A DNA stretch of 64,000 nt from Natronosalvus rutilus (GTDB taxonomy: Archaea; Halobacteriota; Halobacteria; Halobacteriales; Natrialbaceae): contig NZ_CP100355.1 of the NCBI RefSeq assembly GCF_024204665.1, forward strand, positions 3,515,451 through 3,579,450. The letters run 5' to 3'. Below the pieces are notes generated by a model. It saw only the letters and a program-made list of their open reading frames with translations, was not told the DNA's origin and ran no database searches. Positions 26,025 through 35,138 of this stretch are shown here, piece after piece. The position numbers and the translations under genes are program-made. Numbering within the stretch: the stretch's first letter is position 1; each line of letters starts with the position of its first letter.

Positions 26025-26528
26025 TCACAGGTACCGTTCCATCTCGTAGTCGCCGCGGTTGCGCGCCGTCGTCTCGAAGCCGGCTGACTGGTAGAGGTTC
26101 ATCGCGATGCGATTGTTCCGGTCGACGGTCAGCCAGACGTGACTCACGCCGTTTTCCCGACCGTACTCGAGCAAACGACCGATGAGTTGCGTACCGATCC
26201 CCGCCGACTGGTACGCCGGCCGGACGAAGATCGCCAGCTCGGCTCGGTCGTCGAACGGGACCAGGACGGCGTGACCGACCACGTCGCCTCGATGGCGTGC
26301 GACGACGTGGAGCCCCTCGTCCAGGAGTCCGTCGATCCACTCGCGTATCCTGGGCTCGCCCCGCGGTGGGAGTCCCTGTGACCGCGATTCGTCGTCGAAG
26401 TGCGTGTACATCTCAACCACTGGTTCGGGGCCACCAGCGTAGGCATCGACGGTGATCGGTCGCTCCGCGCGATCCGTAAACGTCGTCGGGGACGAGGGTC
26501 GTCGGTGCTGATCGATGGCGGAGACCAT
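26025..26528 (-). CDS. GNAT family N-acetyltransferase
   Basis: 167 residues. The acetyl-CoA binding motif A is visible as LAIFVRPAYQSAGIGTQLIGRLLEYGRENG (R/QxxGxG/A type, about 105-134), followed by HVWLTVDRNNRIAMNLYQSAGF, the usual motif B. The protein ends with FETTARNRGDYEMERYL. The substrate is unknown; family members acetylate small molecules or protein amino termini. The start is taken as the ATG at 26528, leaving an N-terminal segment of about 30 polar residues. It is divergent from tfb, with 249 bases between them. Confidence 0.85.
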   Translation of the reverse strand: MVSAIDQHRRPSSPTTFTDRAERPITVDAYAGGPEPVVEMYTHFDDESRSQGLPPRGEPRIREWIDGLLDEGLHVVARHRGDVVGHAVLVPFDDRAELAIFVRPAYQSAGIGTQLIGRLLEYGRENGVSHVWLTVDRNNRIAMNLYQSAGFETTARNRGDYEMERYL

Positions 26529-26765
26529 ACGTTCGCTTCGGACGACACGGACCTAAGCCTGGCTCGCGTTCCCAGTCACTGGGAGACGGGGTTCTGCGGG
26601 GTCAATTCGGCGAATCCGTCAGTTCCACCGTGTATCGTTTGAACCACGAGGGCGGTTGGCTCGAGGGGCCGTCGACGGCCACAGTTCGAGAGCGGAAACG
26701 AGCGAATAGTGGTGAGTAACTGTCAGAGTGTCGAACAGAGGGCTTAACCCTCCCCGTCGCATTCA

Positions 26766-26772
26766 GGGAGGT
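26766..26772 (+). promoter_or_regulatory. strong Shine-Dalgarno site of tfb
   Basis: gggaggt lies 5 bases before the ATG at 26778, complementary to the 16S rRNA 3' end. Many genes in this window look leaderless, so this site marks tfb as having a 5' leader and fixes its start. Confidence 0.6.
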
Positions 26773-26777
26773 ATCCG

Positions 26778-27746
26778 ATGATACGCCCCACCCGCGAACG
26801 AGAGCAATCCGCGACGTCGGCGACGAAAGAAACGGACTCGACCCAGTCGACGGTCAAACAGTGTCCGGAGTGTGAGTCCGAATCGCTGGTCACGAGCGAC
26901 GGGGGGAGCGAAATCAGTTGCGAGCGGTGCGGGCTGATCGTCGAGGAATCCCGGATCGACCGCGGGCCGGAGTGGCGGGCGTTCAACGCAGCCGAGCGCG
27001 ACAGCAAATCGCGTGTCGGCGCACCGACGACCCAGACGATGCACGACAAGGGGCTGACGACGGCCATCGACTGGAAGGACAAAGACGCCTACGGCCGCTC
27101 GCTCTCCTCGGAAAAGCGCAGCCAGATGCACCGCCTGCGCAAGTGGCAAGAGCGCATCCGGACCAAGGACGCCGGCGAACGCAACCTGCAGTTCGCCCTC
27201 TCCGAAATCGACCGGATGTCCTCGGCGCTCGGCATTCCACGGTCCGTCCGCGAAGTCGCCTGCATGCTCTATCGCCGGGCACTCCAGGAGGACCTCATCC
27301 GGGGGCGTTCGATCGAGGGCGTTGCCACCTCGGCGCTGTACGCCGCCTGCCGAATCGAGGGTATTCCGCGGAGCCTCGAGGAGGTCGCCGCCGTCTCGCG
27401 GGTCGACCGTAAGGAGATCGGTCGTACCTACCGCTACGTGGCCCAGGAACTCGGCCTGGGCATGGAGCCCGTCGATCCGAAGAAGTACGTCCCCCGGTTC
27501 TGTTCCGAACTCGAGTTGTCCGAGGAGGTCCAGGCGAAGGCCAACGAGATCATCGACGTCACCGCCGAGAAGGGGCTCCTCTCCGGGAAATCGCCGACGG
27601 GCTACGCTGCCGCGGCCATCTACGCCGCCTCGCTGCTCTGTAACGAGAAGAAGACCCAGCGGGAGGTCGCCAACGTCGCCCAGGTGACCGAGGTGACAAT
27701 TCGCAACCGATATCAGGAGCAGATCGAGGCAGTCGGCCTGTACTGA
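26778..27746 (+). CDS. tfb: transcription initiation factor IIB (TFB)
   Basis: 322 residues. An N-terminal zinc ribbon has C29-x2-C32 (CPEC) and C48-x2-C51 (CERC). The B-finger/linker region includes GPEWRAFNAAERDSKSRVGA, and two cyclin-fold repeats cover about 110-205 and 205-300 (FALSEIDRMSSALGIPRSVR; PTGYAAAAIYAASLLCNEK). TFB bridges TBP at the TATA box and RNA polymerase. Haloarchaea usually carry several TFBs, so this is one paralogue of a set; which one cannot be told. It is preceded by a strong Shine-Dalgarno site. Confidence 0.95.
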   Translation: MIRPTREREQSATSATKETDSTQSTVKQCPECESESLVTSDGGSEISCERCGLIVEESRIDRGPEWRAFNAAERDSKSRVGAPTTQTMHDKGLTTAIDWKDKDAYGRSLSSEKRSQMHRLRKWQERIRTKDAGERNLQFALSEIDRMSSALGIPRSVREVACMLYRRALQEDLIRGRSIEGVATSALYAACRIEGIPRSLEEVAAVSRVDRKEIGRTYRYVAQELGLGMEPVDPKKYVPRFCSELELSEEVQAKANEIIDVTAEKGLLSGKSPTGYAAAAIYAASLLCNEKKTQREVANVAQVTEVTIRNRYQEQIEAVGLY

Positions 27747-27776
27747 TCCTCGAGCGGATTTTCTGTCAGCCACAAT

Positions 27777-27800
27777 ATACGTGTCTGACGTACGTTTAAG
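27777..27800 (+). promoter_or_regulatory. promoter of the coiled-coil/smc/scpA operon with a TACGT/ACGTA inverted repeat
   Basis: TACGT (27778-27782) and ACGTA (27788-27792) flank GTCTG. A TATA-like gtttaagta (27793-27801) directly follows, ending 24 bases before the ATG at 27825. A related ATACGTCTGACGTAT lies before the gene at 47409. A shared regulator is possible but unproven. Confidence 0.45.
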
Positions 27801-27824
27801 TAGCGAGAACAGTCCCTAGTAGGT

Positions 27825-28142
27825 ATGCCGAAAAACCGCGTCGAGCGACTCGAGGCGACCGTGAAGGAACTCGAGTCCACCGTGGAGGGACTGACCGAAG
27901 AACTCGTCGAATCGAAAGAACGCATCCGCGTGCTCGAGGCCGAGTTGGATACCGAAATCCCGACGCGCGTCCCGGAGCGACGCCAGTCGGCCGACGCCGA
28001 GGTCGAGGGCGACGAGACGCCGGAGGCCGCCCAGAACGACGTCGCCGAGGCGGCCGCGGAAGCCGACGGCGTCGAGGATGAAGAGGAAGCGCTCGAGGGC
28101 GAACCAGAAGACTCAGGTACCGACGACATTATTGTCGCATAA
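27825..28142 (+). CDS. short coiled-coil protein upstream of smc (DUF7518-like)
   Basis: 105 residues. Residues 1-50 form a parallel-type coiled coil in heptads (RVERLEATVKELESTVEGLT, ELVESKERIRVLEAELDTE), followed by a highly acidic disordered tail. It lies 57 bases before smc on the same strand, behind a TATA promoter. The same arrangement of a small coiled-coil gene before smc is common in haloarchaea, so a role in chromosome condensation is plausible but inferred from location. Confidence 0.7.
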   Translation: MPKNRVERLEATVKELESTVEGLTEELVESKERIRVLEAELDTEIPTRVPERRQSADAEVEGDETPEAAQNDVAEAAAEADGVEDEEEALEGEPEDSGTDDIIVA

Positions 28143-28199
28143 CTCGTCGACTCGTCCGACTCGCGTCGGCGGTCGACGCCCGCTCTACGGAGATCTCGA

Positions 28200-31100
28200 A
28201 TGCACATCAAGGCGCTCGTCCTGGACAATTTCAAGAGTTTCGGCCGGAAAACGAAGATCCCTTTCTACGAGGACTTCACCGTCGTCACGGGCCCGAACGG
28301 CTCCGGCAAGTCGAACATCATCGACGCCGTCCTCTTCGCGCTCGGCCTGGCTCGCACCCGCGGGATCAGAGCCGAGAAACTCACCGACCTGATCTACAAC
28401 CCGGGCCACGACGGGGACGAGGAATCCGCCAGTCCACGCGAGGCCATCGTCGAGGTCATCCTCGACAATAGCGACGAGACGCTGACGCGCTCGCAGGTCG
28501 TCAACGCCGCCGGCAGCGACGACGTCGGCGACTGCGAGGAGATCCGCATCCGTCGACGGATCAAGCGCACCGAGGACAACTACTACTCCTACTACTACCT
28601 CAACGACCGCTCGGTCAACCTCTCGGACATCCAGGACCTGCTCGCCCAGGCCGGCGTCACCCCCGAGGGCTACAACGTCGTCATGCAGGGCGACGTCACC
28701 GAGATCATCAACATGACGCCGTACAACCGGCGCCAGATCATCGACGAGATCGCCGGCGTCGCCGAGTTCGACGCCAAGAAAGAGGACGCCTTCGGCGAAC
28801 TCGAGATCGTGCAAGAACGTATCGACGAGGCCGAGTTGCGCATCGGCGAAAAACGCGACCGGCTCGCCCAACTCGAGGACGAGCGCCAGACGGCGCTTCG
28901 CTATCGGCGACTTCGCGAGGAGAAGGACGAGTACGAGGGGTATCTCAAGGCGAGCGAACTCGAGGACAAGCGCGAGGAACTCGCGGGCGTCGAGGAGAAG
29001 ATCGACGGCCTCGAGGCCGACCTCGAGGACCTCCAGCGCGAACTCGACGAACGCCAGGGGACGGTGCTCAGGCTCGAGGAGGACCTCGAGGACCTCAACG
29101 CCGAAATCGAGCGCAAGGGTGAGGACGAACAGTTGCGGATCAAGAGCGAGATCGAGTCCGTCAAGGGCGACATCTCCCGCCTCGAGGACCGTATCGAGGC
29201 GACGACCGATCGGATCGATGAGGCCGAATCCACTCGGCGAGAGGCGTTCGTCCAGATCGATCGCAAACAGGAACAGGTCGCCGACCTCGAGGACGAGATG
29301 CGCGAGTACAAACTCGAGAAGGCCTCGCTCACGTCCGAAGTGCAGGAGCGCGAGAGCGAGGTCGAGCGCCTCGAGACCGAAATCGACGACGTCGACACGG
29401 AGTACGACGAGGTCAAAGCCGAACTCCGGGAGCGAAAGGACGCCCTCGAGGCCGCGAAGACCGAAAAGAACGACCTCCAGCGCGAGCAGGACCGCCTGCT
29501 CGACGAGGCCCGCCGTCGCTCGAACGAGGTGAGCGAAACCGAGGCCGAGATCGAGGCTCTCCAGGAGTCGATTCCCGAGATCGAGACCCAGCGCAAGGAC
29601 CTCGAACGCGAACTCCAAAAGGCCGAGGCCAACCGCGAGAACATCACTGGCGTCGTCGAGGACCTGCGTGACGAGAAGCGCGAACTGCAGGCGAAACTCG
29701 AGGAGATCGACGACGAGTTACAGGCCAAACAGGCCGAGTACGCCGAACTCGAGGCCAACGCTGGCGAAAGCGGCGACTCGTCGTTCGGTCGAGCGGTGAC
29801 GACGATTCAGAACGCGGCCATCGACGGCGTCCACGGCCCTGTCGCGGAGCTGGGCAGCGTGAGCGGCGAGTACGCCGTCGCCTGCGAAACCGCGGCCGGC
29901 GGTCGGCTAGCGAACGTGGTCGTCGACGACGACGTGATCGGCCAGCAGTGTATCGAGTACCTCAAGTCGCGAAACGCCGGGCGAGCCACGTTTCTCCCGA
30001 TCACGAAGATGCGCTCTCGAGGGCTACCGAACGCGCCCTCAGATCCGGGGGTCGTCGACTTCGCGTACAACCTGGTCGACTTCGACGACCAGTACGCGGG
30101 CATCTTCTCGTACGTCCTCGGGGATACCCTCGTCGTCGAGGACATCGAGACCGCCCGGGCGTACATGGGCGACTACCGCATGGTCACCCTCGACGGCGAC
30201 CTCGTCGAGAAGAGCGGGGCGATGACCGGTGGCTCCCGGAAGGGATCCAGATACTCGTTCACCAGCGGCGGGAAGGGCCAGATCGAGCGCGTCGCCACCC
30301 AGATCGCCCAGTTACAGGACGAAAAACAGTCTGTCCGGAGCGACCTCCGGGGGGTCGAGGAGCGCCTCGACGACGCCCGCGACCGCCAGACCGACGCCGC
30401 CGACGAGGTGCGCTCGATCGAGGCCGAACTCGAGAAGTTAGACGAAAAACGAGCGCGTATCGAGGGTGACGTCGAAGACCTCGAGACGAAACTCGAGGAC
30501 CTCGAGGACGACCGGGAGTCCGTCGACGAGCGGATGACCGAGATCGCCGACGAGATTGAGGCCACCACGGGAGAGATCGACGACATTCAGGCCGACATCG
30601 ACGACCTCGAGACCGAACTCGCCGACTCGAAAATTCCCGAGCTCACCGCCCAGATCGAGGACCTCGGGGGCGAAATCGACGAGCGGGAAGAGCGGATGGA
30701 CACCCTCGACACGAAGCTCAACGAACTCGGCCTCGAGAAGCAGTACGCCGAGGACGCCATCGAGGACCTTCACGACGACATCGAAACGGCCCAGAACCGC
30801 AAGGCCGAACTCGAGTCGACGATCGACGACTGCGAAGACGCCATCGAGGACAAACGCGGGGAACTCGAGGACAAACGCGAGGCCGTCGCGGAACTCGAGG
30901 ACGAGTTAGCCGAACTCAAAGGCGAACGATCGGAGGTCAAAGAGGCCGTCTCGGAGGCCCGCACGGCACGCGACCAGCAGCAAGACCGGGTCAACGCCGT
31001 CGAGAGCAAACTCGAGTCCGCCCGCGAGCGCGCCGGCGCCCTCGAGTGGGAGATCGACGCCCTCGAGGAGGAAGTCGGCGAGTACGATCCCGAAGACGTT

Positions 31101-31784
31101 CCCGACCACGACACCGTCGTCGAGATGGTCGAGTTGCTCGAGGCCGACATGGAAGCGCTCGAACCGGTGAACATGCTGGCGATCGACGAGTACGACGACG
31201 TGCGCTCGGACCTCGACGACCTCGAGGAGGGACGGGAGACGTTGGTCGAGGAAGCGGAGGGCATCCGCGAGCGGATCGAACAGTACGAAACCCAGAAGAA
31301 ACGGACGTTCATGGACGCCTACGACGCCATCGCCGAGCACTTCACCGACATCTTCGAGAAGCTCTCGGAGGGGACGGGGACGCTCCACCTCGAGGACGAG
31401 GTGGACCCGTTCGAGGGTGGCCTGACGATGAAGGCCCAACCTGGCGACAAGCCCATCCAGCGCCTGGACGCGATGTCCGGCGGTGAAAAGTCCCTGACCG
31501 CCCTGGCGTTTATTTTCGCCATCCAGCGCCACAACCCGGCGCCGTTCTACGCCCTCGACGAGGTCGACGCGTTCCTCGACGCGGTCAACGCCGAGCGCGT
31601 CGGTCAGATGGTCGACGAACTCGCGGGTCGGGCCCAGTTCGTCGTCGTCTCTCACCGCTCGGCGATGCTCGATCGGTCCGAGCGAGCTATCGGGGTCACG
31701 ATGCAGCAAGATAACGTCTCGGCCGTGACGGGGATCGACCTGAGCGGCGACGGGGACGGCGAGGAGGTCCCGGCGGATGACTGA
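28200..31784 (+). CDS. smc: chromosome segregation ATPase SMC
   Basis: 1194 residues with full SMC architecture: Walker A GPNGSGKSN (31-39), N-terminal coiled coil (about 165-500), hinge (about 515-680, with GAMTGGSRKGSRYSF just after), C-terminal coiled coil (about 690-1020), ABC signature MSGGEKSLTALAF (about 1092-1104) and Walker B FYALDEVDAFLD (about 1116-1127). SMC forms rings that compact and segregate DNA with ScpA. Its last 8 bases overlap scpA, so translation is coupled. Length is typical. The ATG follows the small coiled-coil gene by 57 bases. Confidence 0.97.
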   Translation: MHIKALVLDNFKSFGRKTKIPFYEDFTVVTGPNGSGKSNIIDAVLFALGLARTRGIRAEKLTDLIYNPGHDGDEESASPREAIVEVILDNSDETLTRSQVVNAAGSDDVGDCEEIRIRRRIKRTEDNYYSYYYLNDRSVNLSDIQDLLAQAGVTPEGYNVVMQGDVTEIINMTPYNRRQIIDEIAGVAEFDAKKEDAFGELEIVQERIDEAELRIGEKRDRLAQLEDERQTALRYRRLREEKDEYEGYLKASELEDKREELAGVEEKIDGLEADLEDLQRELDERQGTVLRLEEDLEDLNAEIERKGEDEQLRIKSEIESVKGDISRLEDRIEATTDRIDEAESTRREAFVQIDRKQEQVADLEDEMREYKLEKASLTSEVQERESEVERLETEIDDVDTEYDEVKAELRERKDALEAAKTEKNDLQREQDRLLDEARRRSNEVSETEAEIEALQESIPEIETQRKDLERELQKAEANRENITGVVEDLRDEKRELQAKLEEIDDELQAKQAEYAELEANAGESGDSSFGRAVTTIQNAAIDGVHGPVAELGSVSGEYAVACETAAGGRLANVVVDDDVIGQQCIEYLKSRNAGRATFLPITKMRSRGLPNAPSDPGVVDFAYNLVDFDDQYAGIFSYVLGDTLVVEDIETARAYMGDYRMVTLDGDLVEKSGAMTGGSRKGSRYSFTSGGKGQIERVATQIAQLQDEKQSVRSDLRGVEERLDDARDRQTDAADEVRSIEAELEKLDEKRARIEGDVEDLETKLEDLEDDRESVDERMTEIADEIEATTGEIDDIQADIDDLETELADSKIPELTAQIEDLGGEIDEREERMDTLDTKLNELGLEKQYAEDAIEDLHDDIETAQNRKAELESTIDDCEDAIEDKRGELEDKREAVAELEDELAELKGERSEVKEAVSEARTARDQQQDRVNAVESKLESARERAGALEWEIDALEEEVGEYDPEDVPDHDTVVEMVELLEADMEALEPVNMLAIDEYDDVRSDLDDLEEGRETLVEEAEGIRERIEQYETQKKRTFMDAYDAIAEHFTDIFEKLSEGTGTLHLEDEVDPFEGGLTMKAQPGDKPIQRLDAMSGGEKSLTALAFIFAIQRHNPAPFYALDEVDAFLDAVNAERVGQMVDELAGRAQFVVVSHRSAMLDRSERAIGVTMQQDNVSAVTGIDLSGDGDGEEVPADD

Positions 31785-32778
31785 CGGCGACGGCGAGGAC
31801 GACATCCCGCTGCAGATCGCCGGTCACGAGGACCGCGAACGGCCGGGGTCTGCCAGGAACTCGAGAGCCGGGGACTCGGTCCTCGCGTTCGACGAGAGCG
31901 AGATCACTGGCTCGGACGACAGCAAAGACGACCTCGAGACGGCAGGTGACGGCGGAGGCGGCGAGGCCAGGAACGAAGACGAGGACGACGAAGTCGAACC
32001 CGTCGAACTCCTCGTCCAGCTCGCCAAAGACGGCGAGATCGACCCCTGGGACATCGACATCGTCGCCGTCACCGACAAGTTCCTCGAGGTGCTCGACGAT
32101 GCAGACCTTCGAACGTCGGGTCGGGCGCTGTTCTACGCGAGTGTCCTCCTCCGGATGAAGAGCGACGAACTGTTCGCCCCCGACCAGCCCGAAGAGGAGG
32201 AACTCCCGCCGTGGGAAGCCCCCTTCGCCGACGAGGCGGCGATGGAGGACGCGGCACCTGGCTTCGACCCCATCGAAAGCCTCGAGGCCGAGATGGATCG
32301 ACGCCTCGAGCGCAAGCACGCCCGCGGGAAGCCCGAGACGCTGGACGAGTTGGTCCGAGAGCTCCGGGACGCCGAGCGCGGCACCTGGTGGAAGTCCTCC
32401 CGGAGTTACGACACGAGTGGTTCCCCGCACGGATACGGTCGCGGGATGCAGGAGCTGAGCTACCACTCGGGGGACGACTTCCGGGTGGACGACGAGCCGA
32501 CGGCAGACGACGTGACCCACACGGCCCACGAGGAGGACATCGAGGCCGTCATCGACGACGTCGAGGCCGAACTCGAGGCCCACTACGAGAAGGGGCGCGA
32601 CGAGGTGCTCTACGCCGAGATCGACCACGTCGGCGGGACGCGGGTGATGACCTACCTTGCGTTGCTGTTTCTGGCCCACCGTGGACGGCTGGTGCTCGAG
32701 CAGGACGAACTCTTCAGCGACCTCTGGATCGCACCCGTGACGCCAGAGGCCGAGGTCGAGGAAGCGGTCGCGGATTGA
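31777..32778 (+). CDS. scpA: segregation and condensation protein ScpA (kleisin)
   Basis: 333 residues. After an acidic, disordered stretch of about 70 residues comes the kleisin N-terminal domain: EPVELLVQLAKDGEIDPWDIDIVAVTDKFLEV, LFYASVLLRMKSDELF. The C-terminal winged helix (VMTYLALLFLAHRGRLVLEQDELFSDLWI) should bind the SMC head. ScpA links the two SMC heads. The start overlaps the SMC stop by 8 bases (ATGACTGA). No scpB follows; haloarchaea often lack a recognisable one. The insert about 190-240 looks disordered. Confidence 0.93.
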   Translation: MTDGDGEDDIPLQIAGHEDRERPGSARNSRAGDSVLAFDESEITGSDDSKDDLETAGDGGGGEARNEDEDDEVEPVELLVQLAKDGEIDPWDIDIVAVTDKFLEVLDDADLRTSGRALFYASVLLRMKSDELFAPDQPEEEELPPWEAPFADEAAMEDAAPGFDPIESLEAEMDRRLERKHARGKPETLDELVRELRDAERGTWWKSSRSYDTSGSPHGYGRGMQELSYHSGDDFRVDDEPTADDVTHTAHEEDIEAVIDDVEAELEAHYEKGRDEVLYAEIDHVGGTRVMTYLALLFLAHRGRLVLEQDELFSDLWIAPVTPEAEVEEAVAD

Positions 32779-32860
32779 ACGACGCGCGATACGTGGAACG
32801 TCGTACCGCTCGAGTCGCGCTGACTCCCCAATTTTTGTAGTGGCCACCCACACTGAGCGT

Positions 32861-33067
32861 ATGGAACGCGTGCAGGCTGCTCTCGGCGGACTGGTCGTGG
32901 TCGTCGCCCTCTACGGCGGGTACGTCCTCGTGCGGACGCTCACTCGAGCGCTCTACGCGATCGTCTGGTTCACCGAGACCGTCGCGATGTTCGCGTTCGC
33001 TCTGCTGGTCGGCTACGTCGCCTACCGGGTGCTCTGGGGTGTGAGCGACGACCCACGACGTCACTGA
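32861..33067 (+). CDS. small two-helix membrane protein (DUF7322/unknown), downstream of scpA
   Basis: 68 residues. Two membrane helices: VQAALGGLVVVVALYGGYVLV (about 3-25) and a second ending FAFALLVGYVAYRVLWGV. A short polar tail (SDDPRRH) ends it. The ATG at 32861 is preferred to GTG at 32840, which adds seven residues and has no promoter signal. It lies 82 bases after scpA on the same strand, so it may be in the same transcript. No family is recognised with confidence. Confidence 0.55.
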   Translation: MERVQAALGGLVVVVALYGGYVLVRTLTRALYAIVWFTETVAMFAFALLVGYVAYRVLWGVSDDPRRH

Positions 33068-33095
33068 GCGAGCGCCGGACTCGAGAATCGATCAG

Positions 33096-33110
33096 AACAC
33101 CTTAGGTGTT
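33096..33110. promoter_or_regulatory. perfect AACACC-TTA-GGTGTT inverted repeat before the amber-interrupted gene
   Basis: 6-base arms separated by 3 bases, lying 22-36 bases before the ATG at 33132, where TATA or an operator would be. The arms are a perfect match, so a regulator site is more likely than chance alone, though short. Confidence 0.35.
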
Positions 33111-33131
33111 GAAGAACGTACAGGTGTGCAG

Positions 33132-33638
33132 ATGTCGCGACCCGACGACGTGCTCTTTCGCGCCCGCCTCGGCGCGTTCGCCCTCCTGCGAAAGCTCTTC
33201 CCGATCGTGGCACTCGTTTTCCTGCTACTCTAGCCGGTAGCCGTCTTCCAGACCGGCTGGGCCATGCTACTCGGCTGGGCGAACTTCTTCATCGGTCTCT
33301 TCGTCCTCTGGACCTCCCGCGGGATTCCGCTCTACCCCGCTCACACCTTCGGCGTCGAACACCGCGTCGACGAGGACACCTTCGACGGCCCCCGCAAGCA
33401 CTGTGCCGGCTGTGGCACCACCTGCCACCAGGGTCTCCGGCGGCGATACACCCGGCAGTTCGTCATCTTCGGCGTCCCGCTGCACACCCTCGAGTGGGGA
33501 ATCAACGACTACTGCCTCGAGTGCGCCCGGCCGGGTGGCGGTCCAGGCGTCGACCAAAGTTCGGAGGTCGGGCGCGTCCGAACAAACGACACCAGTGCGA
33601 AGCGCGAACTCGAGCGCGCCCTCGAGGATGATGCCTGA
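33132..33638 (+). pseudogene. zinc-ribbon membrane protein gene interrupted by an in-frame TAG
   Basis: One reading frame runs from ATG 33132 to TGA 33638, broken only by TAG at 33231-33233. The part before reads MSRPDDVLFRARLGAFALLR and ends in a membrane helix (FPIVALVFLLL). The part after continues PVAVFQTGWAMLLGWANFFI, then CAGCGTTCHQG and DYCLECARP, two CxxC motifs that could bind zinc. Its neighbour at 33628 has the same plan (helix pair, then CDEC and YCPEC) without a stop, which supports the interrupted gene being a former intact paralogue. Reinitiation at ATG 33264, readthrough, or a sequencing error are alternatives. Stop codon and next start overlap. Confidence 0.6.
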
Positions 33639-34113
33639 GCGCCCGACGAGCCTCGACCGACGGGTCCGGCGGCTGGCCGACAACCTCGGATTCGTTCTGC
33701 TGTGGGGCTGGCTCCTGATCTCGCTGTTTTTCGTCCCGACGTGGCTCGGCTACTGGTGGCTGGGCGCGCTCCTGTTCTTTCTCGGGCTGGTGCTCTGCTG
33801 GCAGGCCGCGGCGGCCTCGACCCATCCTATCTACGTCATCGGCAAACGCCGCGAGGTTTCGAGCGAGCGGGTGACCGACGAAGCGAGCGTCTGCGACGAG
33901 TGCAGCGCCGACGCGGCAGGCGGCGAGCGGCGCCGGTACGCGACCCGGCAGGTTCTCTTCGGCACCACCGTCACCGTCCCCGAGTGGGGCGAGAACGTCT
34001 ACTGTCCGGAGTGCCTCGAGCGCGAGGCGAGCAGCGCAGCGCTCGAGTCGAGTGCTCGGGAGACGAACGAATCGAGCGGGCGTGGCGAACTGGCTCGAGA
34101 ATTCGACGACTGA
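33628..34113 (+). CDS. membrane protein with zinc ribbon, tandem paralogue of the preceding gene
   Basis: 161 residues. Two hydrophobic helices are visible: FVLLWGWLLISLFFVPTWLG and YWWLGALLFFLGLVLCW (about 19-57). A cytosolic or external zinc ribbon follows with CDEC (about 91-94) and CPEC (about 124-127), linked by RRRYATRQVLFGTTVTVPEW. A polar tail ends it. It overlaps the stop of the preceding paralogue by 11 bases (start ATG at 33628, or the adjacent ATG at 33631), suggesting translational coupling. The function is unknown. Confidence 0.7.
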   Translation: MMPERPTSLDRRVRRLADNLGFVLLWGWLLISLFFVPTWLGYWWLGALLFFLGLVLCWQAAAASTHPIYVIGKRREVSSERVTDEASVCDECSADAAGGERRRYATRQVLFGTTVTVPEWGENVYCPECLEREASSAALESSARETNESSGRGELAREFDD

Positions 34114-34131
34114 CGCGCGCTGGGAGGCCGG

Positions 34132-34986
34132 CTACTCGAGGTACTGCCCCGCCAGCAACTCGACGCGCTCGCGGGTCTCCGCGGGAATCGATTCGACGGG
34201 CGTGTTGATCGTGCCCTCGAGCGCTGACCAGGCCTCGCTCTCGAAGTCCTCGGGCATCGTCCGAACCGCCTGCTCGATCACCGCATTGATCGACTCCTGG
34301 TTGGCCGCCGCGTTCTCGAGGACCTCCTCGAGGGTGACCTCGTTGTCCTGTTTCCAGACGTCGTAGTCGGTGATTCCGGTCACCGTGGCGTAACTCATCT
34401 CGGCCTCGCGGGCGAGTTTGGCCTCCGGGATGGTGGTCATGCCGACGACGTCCCAGCCCTGGTCGCGGTAGAACTCGCTCTCGGCTCTGGTCGAGTACTG
34501 GGGTCCCTCGATGCAGACGTAGGTGCCGCCCTCCTGGACGGTGGTCTCGGCCGCTTCCTCGGCGGCGGTCGCGAGGTGATCGACCATCGCCGGACAGTAC
34601 GGATCGGCGAAGCCCATGTGGACGACCATCCCGTCGCCGAAGAACGTCGGCGTTCGGTGTTTCGTTCGGTCGAAGATCTGGTCCGGGATCACGAGCGACT
34701 GCGGGGGTAGGTCTTCGCGCAGGCTGCCGACGGCGTTCGTCGAGATGACGCGGTCGACGCCTGCGTCCTTGAGCGCGTAGATGTTCGCCTGGTAACTCGC
34801 TTCGGTGGGAGTGTGCTGGTGGTCCTCGCCGTGACGCGGGAGGAAGACGACCTCCTGCCCGGCGAGTTCACCGATCGTCAGATCGTCGCTCGGTTCGCCG
34901 TAGGGCGTCGTCACCGACTCCGTAGAGACGTTCTCGAGTGGCAGTGCTTCGTAGATACCGCTTCCGCCGATGACGCCGATGGTCAT
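34132..34986 (-). CDS. mtnP: S-methyl-5'-thioadenosine phosphorylase
   Basis: 284 residues. IGVIGGSGIYEALPLENV at the N-terminus holds the phosphate-binding GGSGIY. VVFLPRHGEDHQHTPTEASYQ supplies the phosphate and His contacts, STNAVGSL and CIEGPQYSTRAESEFYRDQG (about 160-180) are typical of the MTAP/PNP family, and GMTTIPEAKLAREAEMSYA is the purine/ribose region. It recycles methylthioadenosine from polyamine and SAM metabolism; some archaeal members also act on other purine nucleosides. The convergent gene upstream (34113) ends 18 bases away. Start ATG at 34986 divergent from the MATE gene. Confidence 0.93.
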   Translation of the reverse strand: MTIGVIGGSGIYEALPLENVSTESVTTPYGEPSDDLTIGELAGQEVVFLPRHGEDHQHTPTEASYQANIYALKDAGVDRVISTNAVGSLREDLPPQSLVIPDQIFDRTKHRTPTFFGDGMVVHMGFADPYCPAMVDHLATAAEEAAETTVQEGGTYVCIEGPQYSTRAESEFYRDQGWDVVGMTTIPEAKLAREAEMSYATVTGITDYDVWKQDNEVTLEEVLENAAANQESINAVIEQAVRTMPEDFESEAWSALEGTINTPVESIPAETRERVELLAGQYLE

Positions 34987-35138
34987 ACCTCGACGTCGAC
35001 GGGGAGGTTCCTAAACGGTGTGGAATCTGTGCGGCCCAGCTCACCATCGACTGCCGCTCGCTCGAGACGATAGGGCGATGCGACACGCTATCACGTCGTA
35101 CGAGAGTTCAAGTATCCTGAGAACTATTTCGATTCGTA

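Noticed and set aside
33231-33233. TAG read as pyrrolysine
   Set aside because: No pyl genes are seen, haloarchaea are not known to use it, and the residue falls in a membrane hairpin rather than a methyltransferase site.
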